This document shows, one piece after another, positions 1 to 8,197 of a stretch of DNA of 64,000 bases (positions within the stretch are counted from its first letter, which is position 1; every line of letters starts with the position of its first letter). The translations under genes were made by a program, and so were the position numbers. The stretch comes from DATGPD01 sp041398565 (lineage in GTDB: Bacteria > Planctomycetota > UBA1135 > UBA2386): assembly GCA_041398565.1 (NCBI GenBank), contig JAWKUN010000003.1, positions 496,001 to 560,000 of the forward strand, read 5' to 3'. Under the pieces are notes generated by a model. That model searched no databases. It was not told the DNA's origin and saw only the letters and a list, made by a program, of their open reading frames with translations.

Positions 1-2
1 CG

Positions 3-1433
3 CCGTTGTGGGGGCCGGGCTTCCCGCATTGGCGACCGCTGACCCAGGTCCTGTTGTCCCTCGGACACGGGATCGGCGGCGCCGCCGGCATCCACGCTCT
101 GGCCCTGCTCGCGCACCTCGCCGCGGTTTGGCTGGTGTTCGCGCTGACCGAAGGGCTCACCGGGCGCAAAGGCGCCGCGTTCGGTGCGGCCCTGTTGTTC
201 GGTGTGCACCCCGCGCAGGTGGAGAGCGTCGCCTGGTGCGCGGCGCTGAACGATGTCCTCTGGGGCTCGTTCGCCCTGGCCGCGTTGCTCCGGCACGCCA
301 AGACACGGGCGCGCGGCGAGCCCGGGCCCGCATGGGGCACCGTAGCCTGCTTCGCGCTGGCGCTCGCCGCCAAGGAGACCGCGCTGGTGGTGCCCTTGCT
401 GGTCGGCTGGTTCGACGTCGCCGGCGCGGGTGCTTCGCCACGGGCGCTCGGGTGGCGCTACGCCCGCTTCCTGGTGGTGCTGGTGCCGTGGTACGTCGCC
501 CGCGTGCTCGTGTTCGGCGACGCTTTCGCCGGTTTCGACCGTGGCCCCACGCTCGATCCCGGTGACCGCAGTGCGCTGGGCCTGGCGGCGGAGGTCTGCG
601 GCCGGCTCGTGGGGGTCCTCGCCTGGCCGTTCGCACCGCACGCCCTGCGCCCGGTGCCGATGGCGGCGACGGCGCCTCTGTTCGCTGTCGTGGCGGCAGT
701 CGTGGCGGCGGCGCCGTTGGCCTTGCTGTGGCGGCGTGCGCGCGTGCCCGCGTTCGGGGTCGGAGTCGTCGTGCTTGTGCTGTCCGTGCACGCGGCGAAC
801 CCGCGTGGCCTCGGCGAGTATCCGGTCGCCGATCGCTACCTCTACCTGGCAGTCGCCGGAGCGAGCCTCGCGGCCGTGCCGGCGTTGGTGGCCACCCGCT
901 TCGGCACCGTGTCCGTGACCGCGGTGATCCTGGCGTGCGCGTGGACCTCCGCGCGTGCGGTGCAGGCGTGGGCCGACCAGGCGACCTTCGTGCGCACCCA
1001 GCTCGCCGCGCACGACGACGCGCGCGTGCGTTACATGGAGGGTCAGCTCGCGCTCGAAGCGGCGCCTCCCGACCTCGACGCGGCCGAGCGCGCCTTGCGC
1101 CGCGCCGACGAACTGGCAGCGGCGCGGCGCTTGGGCGGCGAGGAGGCGCGGCAACGCCTGCAGGCGGACATCGCCACCGGGCTGGCCTGGTGTGCCTTCG
1201 TGCGCGAAGCCGCGGTTCCCGTGCCCGACTTCCGCGCGCCGGCGGCTCGCTTCGCGGCGATCCTGCGCGCGCACGAGACCGTTGCACCCGCGCACGTCGG
1301 CCTGGCCGCATGCCTGGCCGAGCTGGGTGATCGCGCCGAGGCCGAGCGCCACCTGCGGCGTGCGCTCGAGCTGGACCCCGGCAACGCAGCGGCACGCCAC
1401 AACCTGGTCCGCCTGCGCCGTCTGCCTCGCTGA
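3..1433 (+). CDS. TMTC-type membrane protein with C-terminal TPR (5' end missing)
   Basis: The reading frame is open to the left edge, so the true start lies outside the window. The visible part begins in a transmembrane region resembling the TMTC/DUF1736 group of GT-C fold proteins: a PHWRPLTQ segment, then a hydrophobic helix, then HPAQVESVAW, which matches the HPVHVESVAW signature of that family. Several further hydrophobic helices follow to about residue 320. The last 100 residues are soluble and alpha-helical and end in a clear tetratricopeptide unit (LGDRAEAERHLRRALELDPGN). Family knowledge suggests a membrane glycosyltransferase or TPR scaffold; the substrate cannot be read. The stop codon lies inside the first copy of a structured repeat. 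Confidence 0.75.
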   Translation, partial: PLWGPGFPHWRPLTQVLLSLGHGIGGAAGIHALALLAHLAAVWLVFALTEGLTGRKGAAFGAALLFGVHPAQVESVAWCAALNDVLWGSFALAALLRHAKTRARGEPGPAWGTVACFALALAAKETALVVPLLVGWFDVAGAGASPRALGWRYARFLVVLVPWYVARVLVFGDAFAGFDRGPTLDPGDRSALGLAAEVCGRLVGVLAWPFAPHALRPVPMAATAPLFAVVAAVVAAAPLALLWRRARVPAFGVGVVVLVLSVHAANPRGLGEYPVADRYLYLAVAGASLAAVPALVATRFGTVSVTAVILACAWTSARAVQAWADQATFVRTQLAAHDDARVRYMEGQLALEAAPPDLDAAERALRRADELAAARRLGGEEARQRLQADIATGLAWCAFVREAAVPVPDFRAPAARFAAILRAHETVAPAHVGLAACLAELGDRAEAERHLRRALELDPGNAAARHNLVRLRRLPR

Positions 1434-1511
1434 GCCGCAGGCTCGCGATCGCGAAGGCGATCGCCAGCAACATGGCTCGGAGCCCGTACGCTCGATTCTT
1501 TCACGGGCTCA
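1432..1511 (+). repeat. Structured interspersed repeat, copy 1
   Basis: This unit of about 80 bases is followed directly by a second copy with exactly 80-base spacing, and a third copy lies at 49565. It can fold into three hairpins: GAGCC-GCA-GGCTC; GCGATCGC-GAAG-GCGATCGC; and a long stem of GGCTC then GAGCCCGT (1474-1487) against ACGGGCTC then GAGCC (1503-1516) with one internal mismatch. It overlaps the stop codon of the upstream gene, so it probably sits in the 3' end of that transcript. Function unknown; it could be a REP-like palindromic unit, a terminator or a structured RNA. Confidence 0.8.
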
Positions 1512-1580
1512 GAGCCGCAGGCTCGCGATCGCGAAGGCGATCGCCAGCAACATGGCTCGGAACCCGTACGCTCGATTCTC
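1512..1580 (+). repeat. Structured interspersed repeat, copy 2
   Basis: The first 68 bases are nearly identical to copy 1, including the first two hairpins. The 3' partner strand of the third stem is lost: the sequence after CTCGATTCT reads CTCTTCCCATC and no longer pairs with GGAACCCG. It therefore looks like a decaying copy. A minus-strand frame reading MLLAIAFAIASLRL runs through copies 2 and 3, but it is only the translation of the palindromes. Confidence 0.75.
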
Positions 1581-1590
1581 TCTTCCCATC

Positions 1591-1624
1591 TGAACCGCAA
1601 GTGCCGCGGATCTTCGCGCCACGG
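1591..1624 (+). repeat. Short dispersed repeat, copy A
   Basis: This 34-base segment matches 30248-30281 at 28 of 34 positions, and all six differences are transitions. Both copies are intergenic. It follows the tandem structured repeat, making the stretch between the TPR gene and the next gene almost entirely repetitive. Confidence 0.5.
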
Positions 1625-1677
1625 CTTCCTGCGATCGGTGGCATGCTATCGACCTCCTTCGTCGACCCGACCCACAC

Positions 1678-2862
1678 ATGCTTCGCTCCTCCTCGTGGCT
1701 CCTCGCCCGTTTCTGTCTCCCGCTGCTCGCGCACGCAGTGGTTGCCCAAGAGGAGCAGATCGAGAACGCCGGTGCGCCGGCGCAGCGCTTCACCCTGGCT
1801 GCGGGTTCGCACTCGCTACGCGAACTCGTCGAGATCGTCGGCTTGGCGCGCAAGCAGCCGATCGACTGCGGCGACGACGTGTGGAGTGCCGGGGACGACT
1901 CCCCGCTCACCCTCCAACGTGAGCTGCGGCTCGGCGCCGAGGACTGGGAAGACGTGGCGACGGCGCTGCTGTACGCCCGCGGCCTGTCCCTCACGCACGA
2001 CGCCGACGGCAAGCTGTCGGTGCTCCCCAATCGCGGCGTGGCGGGCGTGTCGACCGGCAAGGCGACGATGCGCGCCGCCGACGAGGTCCTGCGCCGGCCC
2101 TACCGCACCGAACTCGCCAGGGTGCGCTACGTGAGCAAGGGCGACGCGAACGCGCTGGCCCAGGCGATGCGACCGCTGTTCGCGCTGCGCGATGGCGCCA
2201 ACGTCGTGCTGCGCGCCGAGGACGGCGCGGTGGTGATCGAGGGCTTGACCTGCCACACCGTGTTCGTCCTGCGCGCCGTTCTCGTCGCCGACGGCGCCGA
2301 CCTCGCTCGGACGCCGGGGCCGACCTGGTCGACCGATCGTGCGTGCGCCTGGCCGGGAGGATCCCTCGACGTGAGCGCGCTCCTCGAGCGCATGGCGACC
2401 GAACTCGACGCCAACGTCCTGTGCCGCGCCGGGACGTTGCCCGGCGAACGCATCGACACCGGCGAAGCGAAGGAGTTGGCTCCGCAGGAGTGGCTGGCGA
2501 CGGCGGCGCGGCTGCTACGCCGCCATGGCCTCGTGGTCACCGTGATCCACGGACCGCAGCGGGTGTTCGAGGTCTTGGCCCTGGAAGATCGGCGCACGGA
2601 GTCGTGTCTGCTCTGGCGCGCCGCCGTGGTGTCGCCCGACACGGCTGCCGACCCGGCGTTGCCGGTGCAGCCGGTGGTGACCATGCTGCCGATGTCGGTG
2701 GCCGAGATACGCGCGGCGAGTGGCAAGCTGCGGGCGCAGATGCGCCGGGACTCGACCGTCACGGTGGGCTCGTGCCCGAGGGGCTTGTTCCTCGCCGGCC
2801 TGTCCGACGACGTGGGCACGATCGTCACCAGCCTGCGCCCGGAGGAATCGGGGCGACGCTGA
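1678..2862 (+). CDS. Exported protein with secretin N-domain-like segments
   Basis: The 394-residue protein opens with a signal peptide (hydrophobic to about residue 20, then AVVAQ). Residues 36-105 have the pattern of a secretin/TonB N0 (STN) domain: SLRELVEIVGLARKQPI, then a strand-rich part ending ADGKLSVLP. Residues 140-200 (VRYVSKGDANALAQAM, then VVIEGLTCHTVFVLRAVL) resemble the N1/NolW ring-forming repeat. A second pair of related segments may follow. There is no secretin beta-barrel, so it is not itself an outer-membrane channel. It could be a periplasmic partner of one, or a lone protein with these folds. The call is structural resemblance by eye; I recognise no named family. Confidence 0.5.
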   Translation: MLRSSSWLLARFCLPLLAHAVVAQEEQIENAGAPAQRFTLAAGSHSLRELVEIVGLARKQPIDCGDDVWSAGDDSPLTLQRELRLGAEDWEDVATALLYARGLSLTHDADGKLSVLPNRGVAGVSTGKATMRAADEVLRRPYRTELARVRYVSKGDANALAQAMRPLFALRDGANVVLRAEDGAVVIEGLTCHTVFVLRAVLVADGADLARTPGPTWSTDRACAWPGGSLDVSALLERMATELDANVLCRAGTLPGERIDTGEAKELAPQEWLATAARLLRRHGLVVTVIHGPQRVFEVLALEDRRTESCLLWRAAVVSPDTAADPALPVQPVVTMLPMSVAEIRAASGKLRAQMRRDSTVTVGSCPRGLFLAGLSDDVGTIVTSLRPEESGRR

Positions 2863-2928
2863 GAGGGCCGGCGCTCGCTGCGGCGTCGTCATTCGTGGGC
2901 GGCGAGCGCCGGCTCGCTCGGCTGCCGA

Positions 2929-3789
2929 TCAGCGGCGGTCGCGGCCTTGCGGCGTGGGCCCGCGCCCACGCCCGCGCGACTCGTCGCCTTGTGGCGTCGT
3001 CGGCCGCGTCGACGGTGGCTGCGCGACCGGCTGTCCGTCGCTCCGTCGCTCCTGACGTTCCTCGCGTCGCTCCTCTCGTCGTTCCTGCCGCCCTTCACGC
3101 CGTTCCTCTCGGCGCTCCTGTCCCGCTTCGCGGCGGTCCTGGCGCCGGTCCTGCCGTTCCTCCCGGCGCTCCTGGCGCTGGTCTTGGCGCTGTTCGCGCC
3201 GCCCCTCGCTCTCCTCCAGCTCCGTCTGGATGCGCTCGCGCCGTTCCGCGGCCCTCTCCTGGTGCTCCTGGCGTCGGGCATCCACGCGTTCGGCGTGCTC
3301 TTCGCGGCGTTCCTCCATGCGCGCCTTGCGTTGCTCGCGGGCGGCTCGGACCTCCGGCTTCTCGAGCCGGCCGTCGCCGTCGAGGTCGAGCTGGTCGTGC
3401 AGGTGGCGAGCCCAGCGCCGCTCCGCGTCGTCGATGCGGCCGTCGCCGTTGCGGTCGAGTCGCTTGAAGATCTCTTGCGCGCGCGCGCGTTCGTCCGCGT
3501 CGACCGTGCCGTCGCGGTTCTGGTCGGCGCGGGCGAAGGCACGTGGCTTGGCGCCGTCGGTGGCGTCCTCGTTCTTCTGATCGCGCGCGTCGCCGCGGGC
3601 CTCGCCGCCCGCGGGCGGAGCTTCCTGGATCGGGCGGGCTGGCCGCGGCTCGGCGCCCGGGCGAGCCGGCGCCTCGGTGTGCCGGCCGCGATGGCGCGGC
3701 GCGTTCTCGGGCTGGCCGGGCTGCTGCGCCGGCGCGAACAGAGTGAGGCTGCAGAGGGTGCAGGTCGCGGTGAGAAGTCTCGATGCCAT
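2929..3789 (-). CDS. Exported EF-hand protein with Arg/Glu/Gln-rich tail
   Basis: A 286-residue protein starting at ATG with a good ribosome site (AGGAAAGGA) upstream. A signal peptide covers residues 1-21. Three canonical EF-hand calcium loops follow at about 89-100 (DQNRDGTVDADE), 112-123 (DRNGDGRIDDAE) and 135-146 (DLDGDGRLEKPE). From residue 150 to the end the protein is a highly charged helix of RREERQ-like units ending in a Gln/Pro/Gly-rich tail. Calcium-binding EF-hand proteins of this build are common in Planctomycetes. The charged tail could form a single alpha-helix or bind an anionic polymer. Longer upstream in-frame starts exist but lie outside the signal peptide. Confidence 0.8.
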   Translation of the reverse strand: MASRLLTATCTLCSLTLFAPAQQPGQPENAPRHRGRHTEAPARPGAEPRPARPIQEAPPAGGEARGDARDQKNEDATDGAKPRAFARADQNRDGTVDADERARAQEIFKRLDRNGDGRIDDAERRWARHLHDQLDLDGDGRLEKPEVRAAREQRKARMEERREEHAERVDARRQEHQERAAERRERIQTELEESEGRREQRQDQRQERREERQDRRQDRREAGQERREERREGRQERREERREERQERRSDGQPVAQPPSTRPTTPQGDESRGRGRGPTPQGRDRR

Positions 3790-4090
3790 GGTGTTCCTTT
3801 CCTGCTTGCGACGTGGCACGGACGCGCGGGACGAAGACACTCCTCGGCCGCCGGCGCGTTCGGCACCTCGTCTCGCCAGCGTTCGGGCGGTGGAGTGAGG
3901 CTCCATTCGCTGCAAGGCTGGCTCGATGGCCGACGACCCTGTCGTTCGGCCATTGCGCTGTTCGAACCGCCAGCGTCGGACCTTGATACGGTGCCTCCCG
4001 GCGGGCAGCGCCGGCCGCGTGCGGGCGGCGGTCACCTGCCGGTGCGGTGGCGCGGTTCCGCCTTCGAGACGAAGCGCGGGCCCTGCCGCG
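3790..4090. other. Intergenic region between moaA end and EF-hand gene
   Basis: No gene seen. It holds a hairpin repeat at 3887-3910 and presumably the promoter of the EF-hand gene, though no clear -10/-35 pair stands out. Confidence 0.5.
3887..3922. repeat. TGGAG/CTCCA hairpin repeat, copy 1
   Basis: A TGGAG-TGAGG-CTCCA core is extended by GCGG/TCGC pairing with one bulged T. It is followed by GCTGCAAGGCTGG. The copy at 49510 has the same core, the same bulge and the same downstream bases with small changes, so this is a dispersed element rather than chance. Confidence 0.65.
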
Positions 4091-5116
4091 TCAGCCGCCG
4101 CGCGTGTGCATCTCGAGGTGCGGCGTGCGGCGCAACTCGCCCACGTCGGCGAACGGGCGGCGCTCCGCAGCCAGCCGCAGCCGCTCTTCGGCGCCCCTGT
4201 CGGTGCGGCGGTGCCACGCGTCGGCGATCCGCGCCGTGAGTTCGGCATCGCTGGCGCCGCCGCGCAGAAGGGCACGCAGGTCGACGCCGGCGCGCGCGTA
4301 CAGGCAGGTGAACAGGCTGCCGTCGGCGGTCAGGCGGGCGCGGTCGCAGGCACCGCAGAACGGCTGCGTCGTGCTGGCGATGACGCCGAACACGGTGCCG
4401 TCGTCGAGGACGTAGCGCTGCGCCGGAGCCGAGCCTCGCGGGTCGCGGTCGGGCTGCACGCGCCCGAAGCGCGTCTCGATCGCCGCCAGGATCGCGGGTG
4501 CCGGCACCACGGCGTGGTGGGCCCACTGCGTGGCGCCGCCGACGTCCATGTATTCGATGAAGCGCACCTCGAGCCCGCGCGCGCGCGCGAACTGCAGGAT
4601 GTCGGCGACCTCGTCGTCGTTGCTGCCGCCGAGCACCACGGTGTTGAGCTTGACTCGGTCGAACCCGGCGGCGAGCGCGGCGTCGATGCCGGCGAGCACC
4701 CGTTCCAGGTCGTCGCGGCGCGTGAGCCGACGGAAGCGTTCGCGCTGCAACGTGTCGAGGCTGACGGTCACCCGGCGCAGGCCGGCGGCGCGCAGTGGCT
4801 CGGCATGCTGCGGCAGCAGTACCCCGTTGGTGGTCAGCGAGACGTCGCGCAGGCCGGGCCGCGCCGCGAGCAGGCGGACGAGGACGTCGAGGTCCTGCCG
4901 CAGGAGCGGTTCGCCTCCCGTGATGCGCACCTCGTCGACGCCGAGGCCGACCAAGGCGTCGACGAGCCGTGCCGTTTCCTCGAAGGAGAGGATGTCCGAG
5001 CGCGGCAGCCAGACGTAGTTCTCCTCCGGCATGCAGTACGAGCACCGCAGGTTGCAGCGGTCGGTGACGGAGATGCGCAGGCTGCGCAGCGGGCGCTGGA
5101 AGGCGTCGCTCGGCAA
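4091..5116 (-). CDS. moaA: GTP 3',8-cyclase MoaA (molybdenum cofactor biosynthesis)
   Basis: Radical SAM enzyme catalysing the first step of molybdopterin synthesis, GTP to 3',8-cyclo-7,8-dihydro-GTP. The N-terminal cluster motif is CNLRCSYC, followed by MPEE. VRITGGEPLLR is the GGEP SAM-binding motif. The second 4Fe-4S site is present as CGACDRARLTADG followed by the third cysteine in LFTCLY. The chain ends in the Gly-Gly expected of MoaA. With a TTG start at 5116 the protein is 341 residues, the family norm; the open frame upstream is not family-like. No other moa genes are nearby, so it is an isolated pathway gene. Confidence 0.92.
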   Translation of the reverse strand: MPSDAFQRPLRSLRISVTDRCNLRCSYCMPEENYVWLPRSDILSFEETARLVDALVGLGVDEVRITGGEPLLRQDLDVLVRLLAARPGLRDVSLTTNGVLLPQHAEPLRAAGLRRVTVSLDTLQRERFRRLTRRDDLERVLAGIDAALAAGFDRVKLNTVVLGGSNDDEVADILQFARARGLEVRFIEYMDVGGATQWAHHAVVPAPAILAAIETRFGRVQPDRDPRGSAPAQRYVLDDGTVFGVIASTTQPFCGACDRARLTADGSLFTCLYARAGVDLRALLRGGASDAELTARIADAWHRRTDRGAEERLRLAAERRPFADVGELRRTPHLEMHTRGG

Positions 5117-5442
5117 GGGGGCGACACTATATCTGGCGCCCGGCGGACGCACATGGGCACGTGCGCACCGACTCGTGGGGGAGCACCCCCGCAGGCCCGC
5201 CGTGCACGGCCGCGCTTTTTTCGCCGAACCGGCGCGGGAATGGCGTTCCTGCGGCGTGCTGATTCCACGCCGACGGTCGCCGGAATGCTCGTTCGCGGCG
5301 ACGCCCCCCCTCGAAGGACGTCCGGCGTCGCCGGCTGGCGCGACAAGAGTGCCTCGGGGATCGTCCCGATCCACCGCGCCGCGAGCCAGCGTCGCTGGTC
5401 ACCTTGGCCGGACGTATACTCGCCCACGCTCGGGGTGACCGC
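5117..5442. other. Divergent intergenic region moaA / ECF sigma
   Basis: No gene seen in 326 bases. It should carry back-to-back promoters. A TATACT hexamer lies at 5415-5420, 22 bases before the sigma gene. On the other strand TATAGT lies just upstream of the proposed moaA TTG, compatible with a very short leader. Confidence 0.4.
5415..5420 (+). promoter_or_regulatory. Candidate -10 box of the sigma-kinase operon
   Basis: TATACT in an otherwise GC-rich intergenic stretch, correctly placed before the ATG of the sigma gene. No convincing -35 hexamer is seen 16-18 bases upstream, so activation or an alternative sigma factor is possible. Confidence 0.35.
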
Positions 5443-6024
5443 ATGGATCCTGCTGCCAAAGCCGAACGTCTGGAGGAGATCCTGCGCACCCTGCGGCCGA
5501 AGGCCGCCGACCCGGCGCTGCTGAACGAGCTGTTCGAGCTGGCGCTGCCCGACCTCGAACGCATCGCCGAAGCGTTGCTGCGCCTACGCGTGGCCGGGGC
5601 GCCGGTGCAAGCGACCTCGCTGGTGAACCGCGCCGCCTTGAAGGTGCTGTCGCTGGCCAAGTGCGACTGGAACAACTACGCGCACTTCCTGGGCTACGCG
5701 GCGCGGGCCATGCGGACCCTGTTGTGCGACGCGGCCCGGCGGCGGCGCGCCAAGAAGCGCTCGGGCCCGGAGGTGCCGTTCGAGGCAGCGTTGCTGCAGG
5801 CCTACGACGACAAGGGCATCGACTTCCTCGTCCTCGACGATCTGCTCGTGCAGCTCAAGGCCACCGACGCGCGCCTCGCCCAGATCCTCGAGCTGCGGCT
5901 GGTCGTCGAGTGCTCGAAGCAGGACATCGCCCGCATGCTGGGCACCTCCCTGTACGAGGTCGACAAGCGTTTGGCATTCGGCGAAGCGTGGCTGACTGCG
6001 CAGATGCAAACCGAGGCGACCTGA
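5443..6024 (+). CDS. ECF-like RNA polymerase sigma factor (PF07638 type)
   Basis: A 193-residue protein. The N-terminal half matches sigma region 2 of the family common in Planctomycetes and Acidobacteria: LERIAEALLRLR, then ATSLVNRAALKVL, then FLGYAARAMRTLLCDAARRRRAKKR, equivalent to the usual HFFAAAARAMRRILVDHARRR. The C-terminal half (LEL then SKQDIARMLGTSLYEVDKRLAFGEAWL) is region 4 with its helix-turn-helix. The start is the ATG before DPAAKAERLEE. It is followed after 5 bases by the kinase gene, so both are almost certainly co-transcribed and the kinase may control this factor or its target genes. Confidence 0.85.
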   Translation: MDPAAKAERLEEILRTLRPKAADPALLNELFELALPDLERIAEALLRLRVAGAPVQATSLVNRAALKVLSLAKCDWNNYAHFLGYAARAMRTLLCDAARRRRAKKRSGPEVPFEAALLQAYDDKGIDFLVLDDLLVQLKATDARLAQILELRLVVECSKQDIARMLGTSLYEVDKRLAFGEAWLTAQMQTEAT

Positions 6025-6029
6025 CGAGC

Positions 6030-8195
6030 ATGGACTCGCTGCTGGCGAGGTGCGAGCGAGTGTTCCAGCAGGCGCGAGCCCTCGATCCGGCCGACAGGGA
6101 GGAGTTTCTCGCGGCCGCGTGCGCCGGCGCACCGGAACTGCGCGCGCAAGTCGAAGCCTGCCTGCGTGCTGCGGAGCGATCGTCGGCGATGCCGTCGGGA
6201 TCGCTGCTCGAAGTTGCGCGCCAGCGCGCCGTCGCCACGGCTCTGCCCGACGTCGCCGGCTTCGAGGTGCTCTACCGGTTGGGACGCGGGGGCGGTGGCA
6301 CGGTGTTCCTGGCGCGGCAGACCAGCCTGCTGCGCCGGGTCGCGCTCAAGCTCTACACGGAGCGGGTCCTCCCGTCGCCGAAGGCCGCGGCACGCTTGCA
6401 CCGTGAGGCGCAGATCGTCGCATCGCTCGGCCACCCGAACATCGTCAAGGTCTTCGAGCACGGCGAGGTGGGCGGCACGCACTGGTTCGCCATGGAGTTC
6501 GTCGAAGGGCACGACCTCGACACCGAGCTGCGCTTCCAGCGCGAGGGCCGGCGAGCCGGCGCGTGGCTGCCGCCGTTCGGTGGGCGGGAGCACGTCGATG
6601 CGGTCGTCGGTCTGGTAGCGACCGTCGCCGACGCTCTCGAGCACGCGCACCGCCAGGGAGTCGTGCACCGCGACGTCAAGCCTGCCAACATCCTGCTCGA
6701 GCGCGACACCGGGCGCGTCGTTCTCACCGACTTCGGCCTGGCGCTGAATCACTTCGGCGAGCGCCTCACCAGCGAGGGCGACGTCCTGGGAACCCTGCGC
6801 TACATGGCGCCCGAGCAGTGGGTCGGTGGCCCGGTGGACGCCCGCGCCGACGTGTTCGCGCTCGGTCTCGTCTTGTACGAGGCGCTCGGCGGCGAGCCGC
6901 CCTTCGGCGACGACGCGGCGCGGCCGGCCTCCTGGGAAGAGCCCAGGTCGCTGCGGCGGGCGAACCGTGCTGTGCCCGTCGAGCTCGAGCTGGTGTGCCG
7001 GCAGGCGCTGCGCCGGTTGCCTGCCGAACGCTACGCCTCGGCGGCGGCGTTTCGCGACGACCTACGGGCGGTGGTGCGCGGTGACCCGATCCGGGCAAGG
7101 CGGCTGCCGCCGTGGCGTGCATTGGCCCTGATGCTGCGGCGGCGGCCGATCGCGGCGGCTCTGGCGCTGGGCGTACTCGCCGCCGCCTTGGTGCTCGTGT
7201 TGGCGTGGCCCGACCGGCGTCCGTCGGTCGGCGTCGGTCTCCGGTTCGTCGGGCGGCCTGTCGAGGCCGCCACCGTGCGCATCGCCACCCTCGACCCGCG
7301 AACATGTGACACCGAGGCGCTCACGGCATCGCTCGACCTTCCGCTCGGCCGCCGCTCTCTCGACGCTGGCTACTACCGATTCTGCGTCCGCCTGGCGAGT
7401 GGCGAGTTGCGCGAATACACCCGGGTGGTGACGCCCGACGTGGCGAGTGTGCAGCGCTTCGCCTTCGACGTCTACCCGTTGCCCACCGGAGCCGCTGGGG
7501 CGAGCGCGGTGGCGGTCGTCGCCGGTGGCCGCGTGTCGCTCGAGGCGGGCATGCCGCACGGGCTCGAGCGCGCGGTCGAAGTCGCGACCTTCGCGATCGA
7601 GCGGACCGAGGTGTCCAACGCGCAGTTCCGGCGCTTCCTCGCCGAGACCGGGCGGCAACCACCGGTGGGCTTCGACATGCTGACGAGTGCGCACGACGAC
7701 CTGCCGGTCGGCAGGATCGGTTGGGAAGACGCGCGCGCGTACGCCGAGTGGTGTGGGCGCCGGCTGCCCTCGTTCGCCGAGTGGGCGCTGGCAGCACGGG
7801 GACCGCATCGACACCGCTACCCGAGGGGCGGTGACTCGTGCTCGGAAGCCAACACCGAGCGCCCGCTCTTCCAGGCCATCAAGCTCGAGGATCAGTTCCG
7901 CACCTACGTCGAGAGCGTGCGCCGCGTGCAGGACTGTCCGGCGGCGGCGAGCACGCCCAACGGCCTGCTGCACGTGCTGGGCAACGTCGCCGAGTGGACG
8001 GAAGCGGTTGGCTGCAACCGCGTCGGCACCGGCTGGGTGGTCGACTGGAACCTCAGGCTGGTCGCGGGCGGCGACTGGAAGTCGGCTTCGTACACGGTGA
8101 GCGACCTGACGACGGTCGACATCGCGTCCATCTTCCCGGCGGAGGCGTCCTACGCGCGTGGTTTCCGCTGCCTGCAACCTCTACCTCAGGACTGA
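6030..8195 (+). CDS. Membrane Ser/Thr kinase fused to SUMF1/FGE-like domain
   Basis: A 721-residue protein. Cytoplasmic kinase domain at about 78-350 with every catalytic motif: glycine loop LGRGGGGTVF, Lys107 in VALKLY, HRD 213-215, DFG 234-236, APE 260-262. One transmembrane helix lies near 374-393. The extracytoplasmic part has a beta-rich region (about 400-510), then a formylglycine-generating-enzyme/SUMF1-like domain (about 520-719) with IERTEVSNAQFRRFL, WEDARAYAEWCGRRLPSFAEW and GNVAEWTEAV. These domains act as sensors or binding folds when fused to kinases, so ligand-controlled phosphorylation is likely. The start is 5 bases after the sigma stop codon. The next gene begins 2 bases after this stop. 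Confidence 0.88.
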   Translation: MDSLLARCERVFQQARALDPADREEFLAAACAGAPELRAQVEACLRAAERSSAMPSGSLLEVARQRAVATALPDVAGFEVLYRLGRGGGGTVFLARQTSLLRRVALKLYTERVLPSPKAAARLHREAQIVASLGHPNIVKVFEHGEVGGTHWFAMEFVEGHDLDTELRFQREGRRAGAWLPPFGGREHVDAVVGLVATVADALEHAHRQGVVHRDVKPANILLERDTGRVVLTDFGLALNHFGERLTSEGDVLGTLRYMAPEQWVGGPVDARADVFALGLVLYEALGGEPPFGDDAARPASWEEPRSLRRANRAVPVELELVCRQALRRLPAERYASAAAFRDDLRAVVRGDPIRARRLPPWRALALMLRRRPIAAALALGVLAAALVLVLAWPDRRPSVGVGLRFVGRPVEAATVRIATLDPRTCDTEALTASLDLPLGRRSLDAGYYRFCVRLASGELREYTRVVTPDVASVQRFAFDVYPLPTGAAGASAVAVVAGGRVSLEAGMPHGLERAVEVATFAIERTEVSNAQFRRFLAETGRQPPVGFDMLTSAHDDLPVGRIGWEDARAYAEWCGRRLPSFAEWALAARGPHRHRYPRGGDSCSEANTERPLFQAIKLEDQFRTYVESVRRVQDCPAAASTPNGLLHVLGNVAEWTEAVGCNRVGTGWVVDWNLRLVAGGDWKSASYTVSDLTTVDIASIFPAEASYARGFRCLQPLPQD

Positions 8196-8197
8196 GC

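Noticed and set aside
1440..1475. HIP1-like GCGATCGC sites as a cyanobacterial sign
   Set aside because: They occur as paired arms of a hairpin in the repeat; other genes do not show the cyanobacterial lineage.
1501..1560. Conserved small minus-strand peptide MLLAIAFAIASLRL in the repeat
   Set aside because: It is the translation of self-complementary sequence; no start signal, and the frame differs between copies.
1432..1591. CRISPR array
   Set aside because: Only two adjacent copies with no variable spacer; the units are contiguous.
6030..8195. Formylglycine-generating enzyme for the sulfatase
   Set aside because: The SUMF1-like domain is fused to a kinase and placed outside the membrane; it is 52 kb away from the sulfatase and probably a sensor fold.
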